Origin: Lysobacter sp. K5869 | GTDB lineage: Bacteria; Pseudomonadota; Gammaproteobacteria; Xanthomonadales; Xanthomonadaceae | Direction of reading: 5' to 3' | Assembly: GCF_018847975.1 (NCBI RefSeq) | Contig: NZ_CP072597.1 | Coordinates: 5,309,001-5,373,000 of the forward strand | Length of the DNA stretch: 64,000 bases | In this document: piece by piece, positions 51,223 to 59,544 of the stretch | Numbering within the stretch: position 1 is the first letter of the stretch | How the letters are laid out: every line of letters starts with the position of its first letter | Program-made: the position numbers and the translations under genes | Notes under the pieces: generated by a model | What the model saw: the letters and a program-made list of their open reading frames with translations, nothing else | Told to the model about the DNA's origin: nothing | Database searches by the model: none

Positions 51223-52674
51223 CTACACCTTGGCGTTCTTCCAGCGCCCGCGCGTGAACAACCACAGCGTGAACGCGCCGACCGAGGTTTCCGAGACGAA
51301 CACGCCCCAGAACACGCCCAGTTCCTTCCAGCCCAGGTGGATCGCCAGCCAGTACGACAGCGGGATCTGGATCAGCCAGAAGAACACCACGTTGATCTTG
51401 GTCGGAGTGATCGTGTCGCCGGCGCCGTTGAAGGCCTGCACCGTCACCATCCACCAGCCGTAGATGAAGAACGAGTACGACAGGATCCGCAGCCATTCCG
51501 AGCCGACCTTGATCACTTCCGGATCGGTGCTGAAGATGCCGACCAGTTGCTGCGGGAAGGCGAAGAACAGCACCGAGACCAGGACCAGATAGCCCATGTT
51601 GTACCAGCCGATATGCCACACCGAGGCTTCGGCGCGGTCGGCGTGGCCGGCGCCGAGGTTCTGGCCGACCAGGGTCGCGGCGGCGTTGGACATGCCCCAG
51701 GCCGGCATCATCGTGAACATCATGATGCGGATGGCGATGGTCGCGCCGGCCACCGCCTCGCTGCCGATCGCGGCGAGGATGCGCATCAGGAAGATCCACG
51801 CGGTCATCGCCACGATCATCTGGCCGATGCCGCCGAGCGAGGTGCGCACGATGTTCCACAGCATCGCTCCGCGCCAGACCAGCTGCGCCATCGTCACCCG
51901 GATGTGCTTGCCGCCGCGGAACAGCACCCACAGCTGATACAGCACGCCGGTGCCGCGGCCGATGCAGGTGGCGATGGCCGCGCCCTCGATGCCCCACTCC
52001 GGGAACGGCCCCGGGCCGAAGATCAGCAGCGGGCACAGCACGATGTTGAGGCCGTTGGACAGCCACAGCACGCGCATCGAAATCGCCGCGTCGCCGGCGC
52101 CGCGGAAGATCGCGTTGATCACGAACAGCAGCATGATCACCGCGTTGCCGCCGAGCATCCACTGCGTATAGCGGTAGCCGTGCTCAATGCTCCAGGCGTC
52201 GGCGCCCATCAATCGCAGCAAGTCCTGGGCGTAGAAGATGCCGGCCAGTGCCGGCAGTATCGAGGCCAGCAGCGCGATCGCGATCGCCTGCACCGCGGTG
52301 AACGCGGCCTCCTCGCGCTTGCCTTCGCCGATGCGCCGCGCGACCACGGCGGTCACCGCCATCGCCAAGCCCATCGCCACCGCGTAGAGCAGGAACAGAT
52401 AGCTCTCGGTCAAGCCGACCGTCGCCACCGCCGAGGGGCCGAGCTTGGAGACGAAGAAAATATCGACCACCGCGAAGGTCGATTCCAGCACCAGTTCCAG
52501 CACCATCGGCACGGCCAGCAGGAACACCGCGCGGCGCAGCGGGATCTTGGTGTAATCGGCGTCGGTGCCGCGGATCGCGTCGCGCAGCTCGCGCCACAAC
52601 GGTTGCCGCGGGTGGTCGGCGGGTTCGGCCGCGGAGGATTCCGGGGACTGCGCCGCCGAAGAGTCGTGGGTCAT
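51223..52674 (-). CDS. MATE-family efflux transporter
   Basis: A 483-residue multidrug and toxin extrusion protein with about 12 helices. PLRRAVFLLAVPMVLELVLESTFAVVDIFFVSKLGPSAVATVGLTESYLFLLYAVAMGLAMAVTAVVARRIGEGKREEA covers helices 1-3 (given as key span, residues about 45-125); FRGAGDAAISMRVLW and FNGAGDTITPTKINV are the paired MATE repeats before helices 5 and 11. The family exports cationic drugs using Na+ or H+. A long acidic N-terminus (DSSAAQSPESSAAEPAD) comes first. It stands alone, divergent from the AHSA1 gene. The exact drugs are not predictable. Confidence 0.92.
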   Translation of the reverse strand: MTHDSSAAQSPESSAAEPADHPRQPLWRELRDAIRGTDADYTKIPLRRAVFLLAVPMVLELVLESTFAVVDIFFVSKLGPSAVATVGLTESYLFLLYAVAMGLAMAVTAVVARRIGEGKREEAAFTAVQAIAIALLASILPALAGIFYAQDLLRLMGADAWSIEHGYRYTQWMLGGNAVIMLLFVINAIFRGAGDAAISMRVLWLSNGLNIVLCPLLIFGPGPFPEWGIEGAAIATCIGRGTGVLYQLWVLFRGGKHIRVTMAQLVWRGAMLWNIVRTSLGGIGQMIVAMTAWIFLMRILAAIGSEAVAGATIAIRIMMFTMMPAWGMSNAAATLVGQNLGAGHADRAEASVWHIGWYNMGYLVLVSVLFFAFPQQLVGIFSTDPEVIKVGSEWLRILSYSFFIYGWWMVTVQAFNGAGDTITPTKINVVFFWLIQIPLSYWLAIHLGWKELGVFWGVFVSETSVGAFTLWLFTRGRWKNAKV

Positions 52675-52997
52675 CGCAAACTCCTTCGCTTTGATCGCAC
52701 CGACGCATGATAGGGCCCGATGCCCGCCTCGCCAGTGACAACAGTACGACGATCCGCGGGACCGGCGATCGACAAGCGCGCCAGGATCGGCTTAGCGCGT
52801 CTCAATCCATGAGACCGGCGCAACCGCCGCGGCGGCGGACGCATCTCTTGGATCGGAACTTAGGCTACAACCTGAATTGCGCTCCGCGCGCTCCCCGAAC
52901 GTCCTCGCTCGCCGCCGTCGCGGGTTTGTCGATGCCACGCCGTCCCGTTCGTCGTCGTAATGAGGACCACGCCTCGCCACCCACTCGGAGACACCCC
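52675..52997. other. Divergent promoter gap between the MATE and SRPBCC genes
   Basis: About 320 bp with no coding frame and no REP. The SRPBCC gene has an AGACACCCC region before its ATG, not a strong ribosome site. An AT-richer CTTAGGCTACAACCTGAATTG stretch around 52860 may hold a promoter. Confidence 0.4.
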
Positions 52998-53444
52998 ATG
53001 ACCACCGGCACCGTTCGCCTGCTTCGCGTCTTCACCTGCCCGCCTGAGCGCGTCTACCGCGCCTTCCTCGACCCCGCCGCGCTGTGCAAGTGGCTGCCGC
53101 CGGACGGCTTCACCTGCACCGTGCACGAACTCGACGCACGCGTCGGCGGCCGCTACCGCATGAGCTTCACCAACTTCAGCACCGGCGACGGCCACAGCTT
53201 CGGCGGCACCTACCTGGAGCTGGTGCCGAACGAGCGCATCGTCCACGACGACCGCTTCGACGATCCCAACCTGCCGGGCACGATGGTCACCACGATCACC
53301 TTGCGCGCGGTCTCGTGCGGGACCGAGGTGCAGGTCGTGCAGGAGGGGATTCCCGCAGTCATTCCGGCCGAGCAGTGCTACTTGGGCTGGCAGGAGTCGC
53401 TTACCTTGCTGGAGCGATTGGTGGAGCCGACGATTCCGGGCTGA
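52998..53444 (+). CDS. SRPBCC (AHSA1-like) protein
   Basis: A 148-residue AHSA1/SRPBCC-fold protein: VRLLRVFTCPPERVYRAFLDPAALCKWLPPDGFTCTVHELDARVGGRYRMSF is the typical start (strand, helix, and the LDPAALCKW element), followed by GTYLELVPNERIVHDDRF, TTITLRAVSCGTEVQVVQEGIP and the C-terminal long helix CYLGWQESLTLLERLVEP. Members bind hydrophobic ligands or act as chaperone activators; many are unassigned. The gene is alone. Confidence 0.88.
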   Translation: MTTGTVRLLRVFTCPPERVYRAFLDPAALCKWLPPDGFTCTVHELDARVGGRYRMSFTNFSTGDGHSFGGTYLELVPNERIVHDDRFDDPNLPGTMVTTITLRAVSCGTEVQVVQEGIPAVIPAEQCYLGWQESLTLLERLVEPTIPG

Positions 53445-53461
53445 TTAGGCATCGGTTCGAT

Positions 53462-53557
53462 GTAGGAGCGGCGTGAGCCGCGATGGAAGCATCGCGCTCG
53501 CGGCGGGAGTTTCGGCGCGAGTCGGAGGTTCGCGGTCGCGGCTCGCGCCGCTCCTAC
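53462..53557. repeat. GTAG REP pair after the SRPBCC gene
   Basis: GTAGGAGCGGCGTGAGCCGC and GCGGCTCGCGCCGCTCCTAC as inverted arms, 18 bp after the SRPBCC stop, with a 50-bp centre. The arms' loops differ (GTGA versus TCGC). Confidence 0.87.
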
Positions 53558-53593
53558 AGGTAGCCATCGACGCTTCGGCGCGACTCGAAATAG

Positions 53594-53624
53594 AAAAGGC
53601 GGCCTCATGACGAGGCCGCCTTTT
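53594..53624. terminator. Bidirectional terminator between the SRPBCC and hutU genes
   Basis: AAAAGGCGGCCTC-ATGAC-GAGGCCGCCTTTT: perfect 13-bp arms including the A/T ends. Located between two converging genes and between two REP pairs. Confidence 0.92.
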
Positions 53625-53635
53625 CGTTTCCGACT

Positions 53636-53732
53636 GTAGGAGCGACGCGAGTCGCGACCGCGACGACGCGGCGACGACGAAACCCACGCCGCGAGCGCGA
53701 ACCCCCACGGTCGCGGCTCACGCCGCTCCTAC
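53636..53732. repeat. GTAG REP pair before the hutU stop
   Basis: GTAGGAGCGACGCGAGTCGC on the left keeps its own stem through paired changes (GCGAC/GTCGC); the right arm is GCGGCTCACGCCGCTCCTAC. The compensated change indicates that the local stem, not the sequence, is maintained. Confidence 0.87.
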
Positions 53733-53753
53733 GTGCAGGGCCGCGCCGAAACC

Positions 53754-55427
53754 TCAGAGCATCGGCAGCTTCAGCCCCTGCTCCTTCGCGCACTTCTGCG
53801 CGATCTCATACCCCGCATCGGCATGCCGCATCACGCCCGTGCCCGGATCGTTCCACAGCACCCGCGCGATGCGCTTATCGGCCTCTTCGCTGCCGTCGCA
53901 CACGATCACCACGCCGGAATGCTGCGAATAGCCCATGCCGACGCCGCCGCCATGATGCAGCGACACCCAGGTCGCGCCGCCGGCGACGTTGAGCATGGCG
54001 TTGAGCAGCGGCCAGTCGCTGACCGCGTCGCTGCCGTCCTGCATCGCCTCGGTCTCGCGATTGGGCGAAGCCACCGAGCCGCTGTCGAGATGGTCGCGGC
54101 CGATCACCACCGGCGCCTTGAGCTCGCCGTTGCGCACCATCTCGTTGAACGCCAGGCCGAGCTTGTGGCGCAGGCCCAGGCCGACCCAGCAGATGCGCGC
54201 CGGCAGGCCCTGGAAGCTGATCCGTTCCTTGGCCATGTCCAGCCAGCGGTGCAGGTGCTCGTCGTCGGCGATGAGTTCCTTGACCTTGGCGTCGGTCTTG
54301 TAGATGTCTTCCGGGTCGCCGCTGAGCGCGACCCAGCGGAACGGGCCGACGCCGCGGCAGAACAGCGGACGCACGTAGGCCGGCACGAAACCGGGGAAAT
54401 CGAAGGCGTTCTTCAGGCCTTCGTCGAACGCCATCTGGCGGATGTTGTTGCCGTAATCGACGGTCGGGACGCCCTGCGCGTGGAACGCCAGCATCGCCTC
54501 GACGTGGGTGCGCATCGACTTCTTGGCCGCGTCGCGCACGCCTTCGGGGTTGTTCTTCTGCTCGGCCAGCCAGTGTTCGACGGTCCAGCCGATCGGCAGG
54601 TAGCCGTGCACCGGATCGTGCGCCGAGGTCTGGTCGGTCACGCAGTCCGGGCGCACGCCGCGCTTGACCAGCTCCGGCAGGATTTCCGCGGCATTGCCGA
54701 GCACCGCGATCGACTTGGCCTCGCCCGCGGCGGTGTACTTGGCGATGCGCGCCAACGCGTCGTCGATGTCCGTCGCCTGTTCGTCGACGTAGCGGGTGCG
54801 CAGGCGCATGTCGATGCGGCTCTGCTGGCATTCGATGTTGAGCGAGCACGCGCCGGCCAGCGACGCGGCCAGCGGCTGCGCGCCGCCCATGCCGCCCAGG
54901 CCCGCGGTGAGGATCCACTTGCCCTTCAGATCGCCGTAGTAGTGCTGGCGGCCCATCTCGACGAAGGTCTCGTAGGTGCCCTGCACGATGCCCTGCGAGC
55001 CGATGTAGATCCAGCTGCCGGCGGTCATCTGGCCGTACATCATCAAGCCCTTCTTATCGAGCTCGTTGAAGTGTTCCCAGGTGGCCCAGTGCGGCACCAG
55101 GTTGGAATTGGCCAGCAGCACGCGCGGCGCGTCGGCGTGGGTGGGGAACACGCCGACCGGCTTGCCCGACTGGATCAGCAGGGTTTCGTTGTCGTCGAGT
55201 TCGCGCAGCGATTTCAGGATCGCATCGAAGCAGTCCCAGTCGCGCGCGGCGCGGCCGATGCCGCCGTAGACCACCAGTTCGGCCGGGTTTTCGGCCACGT
55301 CCGGGTCCAGATTGTTCTGGATCATGCGGTAGGCGGCTTCGCTGAGCCAGGACTTGCAGGTCTTATCGCTGCCGCGCGGGGCGCGGATGACGCGAGACGG
55401 GTCGTTGCGGTGGTTCGCTGCGGACAT
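53754..55427 (-). CDS. hutU: Urocanate hydratase
   Basis: A 557-residue urocanase, the NAD+-dependent second step of histidine breakdown (urocanate to imidazolone propionate). Length equals the family standard. Clear blocks: [32 protein letters not shown] at the start (starting just after the chosen [12 protein letters not shown]), [44 protein letters not shown], the active-site region [22 protein letters not shown]-type [31 protein letters not shown] and [15 protein letters not shown]. The other hut genes in this window, hutF and hutI, lie 6-10 kb away, so the pathway is not one operon here; hutH is not in view. Confidence 0.97.
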   Translation of the reverse strand: MSAANHRNDPSRVIRAPRGSDKTCKSWLSEAAYRMIQNNLDPDVAENPAELVVYGGIGRAARDWDCFDAILKSLRELDDNETLLIQSGKPVGVFPTHADAPRVLLANSNLVPHWATWEHFNELDKKGLMMYGQMTAGSWIYIGSQGIVQGTYETFVEMGRQHYYGDLKGKWILTAGLGGMGGAQPLAASLAGACSLNIECQQSRIDMRLRTRYVDEQATDIDDALARIAKYTAAGEAKSIAVLGNAAEILPELVKRGVRPDCVTDQTSAHDPVHGYLPIGWTVEHWLAEQKNNPEGVRDAAKKSMRTHVEAMLAFHAQGVPTVDYGNNIRQMAFDEGLKNAFDFPGFVPAYVRPLFCRGVGPFRWVALSGDPEDIYKTDAKVKELIADDEHLHRWLDMAKERISFQGLPARICWVGLGLRHKLGLAFNEMVRNGELKAPVVIGRDHLDSGSVASPNRETEAMQDGSDAVSDWPLLNAMLNVAGGATWVSLHHGGGVGMGYSQHSGVVIVCDGSEEADKRIARVLWNDPGTGVMRHADAGYEIAQKCAKEQGLKLPML

Positions 55428-55572
55428 GGCGGTTTCCGTGATGCGAGTGAGGCGGAAATTATCGCGCCGGGTTTCCGCGCCCCACCAGCGCCGCGAGGCG
55501 GTTCGCGGCCTCGGCGGGGCGTCGCGGCGCACGAAACTGTCGCGCCGGGGCCGAAATGTTTACGCTGTACAC

Positions 55573-56154
55573 ATGAACCCGCCCGCCACGCCCGAGCGCA
55601 TCGTCCAGGCCGCGCGCGCCCTGCTCGCCCGCGGCGGCGCGCAGGCGGTGAGCATGCGCCGGATCGGCGAGGCGGTCGGGCTGACGCCGATGGCGATCTA
55701 CCGCCACTTCCCCAACCGCGAAGCGCTGCTGCAGCGCGTGGCCGACGACAGCTTCGACGAGATCGCCCACCACTGGACCGCGCGCAAGCACGGCGGCGAC
55801 GTGATCGCGCGGCTGCGCGCCACCCAGCGCATCTATCTGGATTACGCGCTGGCCTGGCCGCATTTGTTCGACCACGCCTTCTCGCTGCGGCGCGAACGCG
55901 CGCGGCGCTATCCCGAGGACTTCCGCGCGCGCCGCTCGCCGACCTTGAACGTGGTCGCCGACGTGGTGCTGGAAGCGCAGCAAGCCGGCCGCTTGCGCGC
56001 GGGCGACGCGTGGGACATCGCGATGACGCTGTGGGCGCACACCCACGGCCTGATCGCGCTGTACCGCGCCGGCCGTTTCAGCTTCGACGAGCGGCAGTTC
56101 CGCGAGTTCTACGAAGCGTCGCTGGGGCGTTTGCTGGACGGATTGCTGGCCTGA
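55573..56154 (+). CDS. TetR-family transcriptional regulator
   Basis: A 193-residue TetR regulator: RIVQAARALLARGGAQAVSMRRIGEAVGLTPMAIYRHFPNREALLQRVADDSFD is the helix-turn-helix domain (residues about 8-60) and the rest a helical ligand-binding domain (YLDYALAWPHLFDHAF, WDIAMTLWAHTHGLIALYRAGRFSF). The ATG follows a TGTTTACGCTGTACACATG promoter-like stretch. It is divergent from hutU, so hutU might be a target, but hut operons are normally under GntR-type HutC, and this TetR form is of the general C-terminal-domain 13-like type. Its own target is unknown. Confidence 0.9.
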   Translation: MNPPATPERIVQAARALLARGGAQAVSMRRIGEAVGLTPMAIYRHFPNREALLQRVADDSFDEIAHHWTARKHGGDVIARLRATQRIYLDYALAWPHLFDHAFSLRRERARRYPEDFRARRSPTLNVVADVVLEAQQAGRLRAGDAWDIAMTLWAHTHGLIALYRAGRFSFDERQFREFYEASLGRLLDGLLA

Positions 56155-56296
56155 GCGGCGCTTGCCGCCAAGACCTCCGCCGCGCTGCGCCGCATTCGGC
56201 CCATCGCGCCGCCACAACGAAAATGCGCCCGGCCATAAGCCGGGCGCCAGGACGACGCGAACAAGCGCCCGCGCCGGAAGGGATGGGTCGCGCGCC

Positions 56297-56614
56297 TCAG
56301 CGCAGGCGCGGGTCGAGCTTGCGCAGCGCCTGACCGACATCGGTCTCGCCGGTGCGCTCCAGATCCTTGCGGTCGTAGCTGCGGCCGTAACCCGCGCAGG
56401 CCGATTTGCCGCGCGCTTGTACGCGCGAGCCGGTCTGGGTCAGGCAGTTGGGATCCTTGCGCGCGGCTTGCGCGGCGGCGGGATCGGTTTTGGCGTCGGT
56501 TTGCGCCGCGGTCGTCGCGGCTTCGTCGCGAGTTCGATCCGGCGCGGTCTGCGCCGAAGCGGCGCCGGCGCCGAACACGGTGGCCAGGGCCACGATCCAA
56601 ATAACGTTTCGCAT
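56297..56614 (-). CDS. Small secreted protein
   Basis: A 105-residue protein with a clear signal peptide (MRNVIWIVALATVFGAGAASAQ). The mature part is polar: TAPDRTRDEAATTAAQTDAKTD, then DPNCLTQTGSRVQARGKSACAGYGRSYDRKDLERTGETDVGQALRKLDPRLR. Two cysteines (in DPNCLT and SACAG) may form a disulfide. The PNCLTQTGSR...C and GRSYDRKDLERTGETDVGQALRKLDP segments are recognisable in hypothetical periplasmic proteins of xanthomonads, with no assigned function. The ATG is supported by a GGAGGTG ribosome site. Confidence 0.8.
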   Translation of the reverse strand: MRNVIWIVALATVFGAGAASAQTAPDRTRDEAATTAAQTDAKTDPAAAQAARKDPNCLTQTGSRVQARGKSACAGYGRSYDRKDLERTGETDVGQALRKLDPRLR

Positions 56615-56718
56615 GGGACACCTCCGCAAAGGGTTCGCTACCGCCGCGATGGACCCGGTCACCATACGCCCGCCCCGCGCCCGCGGCGGCGGTCGCCGCC
56701 GCGGCGTTTAAGCGCTCG

Positions 56719-57297
56719 TCAGCGTCGCGGGCAGTCCTCGCGGCGGCCCGCCTCGAACGCCATCGCCTCGGCCTCGGTGGCCGGCCGCGGCGCGACGCCG
56801 TCGTCGAACAGGATCCGCCAGACGCCGTCGGCGTCGCGGTGCCAGACCGATTGGTACTGGCCGATCAGATAACGCGGTTGCGCGCCCGGCTCCAACCGCT
56901 GATACAGCGCCGGCCCGGTCGACCACGCGACCTCGTCCACGCCGGCGATGGTCACCCGCTGCGGATACCAGCGCAGGCGCAAGCGCTTGCCGGCGATCAG
57001 GTCGGCCCATTCGCCGGCGACGACCTCGCGCCCGCGCGTGGGCTGCGGCCGGCCGGCACCGAACGCGGCCTGCGGATGCAGGTGCGCGGCGAACGCGGCG
57101 GCGTCGTGTTCGGCCACCGAGCGGGCGAAGCTGAGCTCGCGCGCCCACACCGCGCATTCGTCCGCGCTGAGTCGCAACGGCGGCGGCGTCGGTTTCGGCG
57201 CCGATTTCGGCGCGGCCCGGGCCGCGTCCTCGGCCGCTGCGGACAAAGACCAGGCCACCACACAGGCGGCAACGACGACGACGGCGACACGGCGCAT
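56719..57297 (-). CDS. Exported NTF2/SnoaL-like protein
   Basis: A 192-residue protein with an N-terminal signal (RRVAVVVVAACVVAWSLSAAAED) and a proline-rich linker (KSAPKPTPPPLR). Residues about 48-180 resemble the SnoaL/DUF4440 NTF2-like fold: ARSVAEHDAAAFAAHLHPQAAFGAG, REVVAGEWADLIAG, VAWSTGPALYQR and QYQSVWHRDADGVWRILFDDGVAP. The last phrase is the usual final strand of this fold (W+...W+I..D). Probably periplasmic. Enzymatic role not predictable. Confidence 0.82.
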   Translation of the reverse strand: MRRVAVVVVAACVVAWSLSAAAEDAARAAPKSAPKPTPPPLRLSADECAVWARELSFARSVAEHDAAAFAAHLHPQAAFGAGRPQPTRGREVVAGEWADLIAGKRLRLRWYPQRVTIAGVDEVAWSTGPALYQRLEPGAQPRYLIGQYQSVWHRDADGVWRILFDDGVAPRPATEAEAMAFEAGRREDCPRR

Positions 57298-57556
57298 GGC
57301 GGACCTCGCGGCAGAACCCCGCGGCCACTATCCCCGCGCGGCCCGGCGCGCGCCAGCGACTGAAGTCATGCCGCTTCGGCTTCGGCTTCGCCGCCGCATC
57401 GGCGCGATGCCGCATCGCCGCCGCGCACGCTCGTCGCGCTGCGGCCTCGGAGCACGCCCCACGCCCCGCGCCATGCCGATCTTGGCGGCCCGCCCCGCGG
57501 CCGCCGCGCGCGACCGCCGACACCGGCCCGACACGCGCCGCCGCTATCATGCCGCG

Positions 57557-58837
57557 ATGCCTTCGATCGCCTCCGCGGCCCGCGCCGCCCTGCTCGCCAC
57601 CCTCGTTTTCCTCGCCGCCTGCGCCGCCCCCGGCCCGCGCACCGCCGCCCATCGCGACCCGCCGCCGGCCGACACGCCGCTGCTGCTGATCTCCATCGAC
57701 GGCTTCCGCGCCAGCTACCTCGACCTCGGCCTGACCCCGAACCTGCAACGCATCGCCGACCAAGGCGTGCGCGCGCAGTGGATGAACCCGTCCTACCCGT
57801 CGCTGACCTTCCCCAACCACTACACCCTGGTCACCGGCCTGCGCCCGGACCACCACGGCGTGATCCACAACAGCATGAGCGACGCCGACCTCGGCAAGTT
57901 CAAAGTCTCCGACCGCGACGCGGTCGGCGACATGCGCTGGTGGAACGGCGGCGAGCCGATCTGGATCGGCGCGCAGAAGGCCGGCCTGCGCAGCGCCACC
58001 TTGTTCTGGCCGGGCAGCGAAGCGCCGATCCACGGCCTGCGCCCGAACCGCTGGCGCCCGTTCGACGCCAAGATTTCCGAGAACGCGCGCGTCGACGAAG
58101 TGCTCGGCTGGCTCGGCGAGCCGGCGTCCACGCGCCCGCACGTGGCGACCTTGTACTTCGACGCGCTCGATCACGAAGGCCACGACCACGGCCCGAACTC
58201 GCCGGAAGCGCGCGCAGCGATGCAGCGCATCGACGCCGCGCTCGGGCGTTTGGTCGACGGCCTCGCCGCGCGCGGCGAACTCGACCGCGTGAACCTGATC
58301 GTCGTCTCCGACCACGGCATGGCCGAGGTCGCGCCCGGCCAGCGCATCGCGGTCGAAGACATGGTGACGCCGCAGCAGGCGGTGGTGACTTCGGTCGGCC
58401 AGTCGATCGGCATCGCGCCGAACAAAGGCCATGAGGCCGAAGTCGAACGGCGCCTGCTCGGCAAGCACGACCACTACGAATGCTGGCGCAAGCGCGACTT
58501 GCCGGCGCGCTGGCATTACGGCACCCACCCGCGCGTGCCGCCGATCGTCTGCCAGATGCAGGAAGGCTGGGACGCGATCGAAGGCGAGAAGCTCAAGAAC
58601 GCGCCCAAGGACAGCGCGCGCGGTTCGCACGGCTACGACCCGGCGCTGGCCTCGATGCGCGCGATCTTCGTCGCCCGCGGCCCGGCGTTCCGCCAGGGCA
58701 CGACGATTCCGGCGTTCGACAACGTCGATGTGTATCCGCTGCTGACGCGGCTGATCGGCATCGCGCCGGCGAAGAACGACGGCGACATCGCGCCGTTGCT
58801 GCCGGCGTTGAAGGACGGCGGCGCGGAGAAACAGTAA
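57557..58837 (+). CDS. Nucleotide pyrophosphatase/phosphodiesterase (NPP), lipoprotein
   Basis: A 426-residue member of the alkaline phosphatase superfamily, closely resembling the Xanthomonas nucleotide pyrophosphatase/phosphodiesterase. FLAAC (Cys22) is a lipobox; LLLISIDGFRASYL brings the first metal-binding Asp48; PSLTFPNHYTLVTGL contains the nucleophile Thr84; YFDALDHEGHDHGP and VVSDHGMAEV carry the remaining Asp/His ligands; and GTHPRVPP with RGSHGYDPALASMRAIFVARGPAF closes the site. It hydrolyses phosphodiester bonds of nucleotides such as cyclic or dinucleotides in the periplasm. A strong hairpin with T run lies 195 bp further on. Single gene. Confidence 0.93.
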   Translation: MPSIASAARAALLATLVFLAACAAPGPRTAAHRDPPPADTPLLLISIDGFRASYLDLGLTPNLQRIADQGVRAQWMNPSYPSLTFPNHYTLVTGLRPDHHGVIHNSMSDADLGKFKVSDRDAVGDMRWWNGGEPIWIGAQKAGLRSATLFWPGSEAPIHGLRPNRWRPFDAKISENARVDEVLGWLGEPASTRPHVATLYFDALDHEGHDHGPNSPEARAAMQRIDAALGRLVDGLAARGELDRVNLIVVSDHGMAEVAPGQRIAVEDMVTPQQAVVTSVGQSIGIAPNKGHEAEVERRLLGKHDHYECWRKRDLPARWHYGTHPRVPPIVCQMQEGWDAIEGEKLKNAPKDSARGSHGYDPALASMRAIFVARGPAFRQGTTIPAFDNVDVYPLLTRLIGIAPAKNDGDIAPLLPALKDGGAEKQ

Positions 58838-59031
58838 CAACTGCAACTGTTGCCGCGACAACGACGCGCGACGCCGCGCCCGACTCGTTTCCGCTGCGCT
58901 TAGCGCTTCGCCGACTGACGTTTGTCACCGCTTCCGAATTCAGTGACGCCGGCGCCGCTTTTGCCGCGCGCAACAACGCTAACTTGCACTCGGGCACTCC
59001 AGGGACCTCAACCTAGCCCCCGTAGCAAGAC
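58838..59031. other. Gap after the NPP gene, possible small RNA upstream of a terminator
   Basis: No coding frame is convincing. The AT-richer GACGTTTGTCACCGCTTCCGAATTC area (about 58917-58945) could contain a promoter; the sequence onward ends in a rho-independent hairpin with no protein gene immediately before it. Confidence 0.35.
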
Positions 59032-59075
59032 CCGGCCCGGCAAGTCCCCCCGACTGCCGGGCCGCTTGTTTTTTG
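59032..59075 (+). terminator. Long rho-independent terminator
   Basis: CGGCCCGGCAAGT-CCCCCCG-ACTGCCGGGCCG followed by CTTGTTTTTT: a 10-bp GC stem with one bulge, then a T run. It is about 195 bp from the NPP stop, rather far for that gene. Confidence 0.85.
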
Positions 59076-59171
59076 GGCGTTGCGTTCGCGGCGAACGCCG
59101 CCGCTTCTTGCGCAAGCGATGCAAACCGCGCCCGCGCGGAAGCGCCTACGATTGAGTCCCGCCCGCTATCT

Positions 59172-59440
59172 GTAGGAGCGGCGTAAGCCGCGACCAACCG
59201 AAGCGACGCACGAAAGCGCCCCTTCCGAAGCCGCGCATCCCCACCCCGTCATTCCGGCGAAAGCCGGAATCCATTTTGTCGTTGCTGTTGCGTTCGCGCT
59301 CTTCGCTGGCTCACGCGAAGGCAAGAGCAAAATGGATTCCGGCTTTCGCCGGAATGACGGGGTCGAAGGTTTCGTCAATGACGGGGTCGAAGGTTTCGCC
59401 GTAGTTGTATTGGCGCGGTCGCGGCTCGCGCCGCTCCTAC
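59172..59440. repeat. Nested repeat block: GTAG pair around an ATTCCGGC pair
   Basis: Outer GTAGGAGCGGCGTAAGCCGC (59172) and GCGGCTCGCGCCGCTCCTAC (ending 59440); inner inverted ATTCCGGC-GAAA-GCCGGAAT pair at about 59249-59358 with matching ATCCATTTTG/CAAAATGGAT arms. Just after, the words ATGACGGGGTCGAAGGTTTCG occur twice (period about 26 bp). The layout equals that at 3.6-4.1 kb. Confidence 0.9.
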
Positions 59441-59544
59441 AGGGCGCCATCGCGACAAACGTCTGAATCGGCCTCATCCGCCTCGCCCACGTTCATGTCC
59501 GAATCCGGCGAGTCCCCCTCCCGCCCCGGTGCTAGTCTGCGCCC

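Noticed and set aside
55573..56154. HutC-type regulator of the hut genes
   Set aside because: The gene next to hutU is a TetR-type protein, not the GntR-type HutC; only its position hints at hut control.
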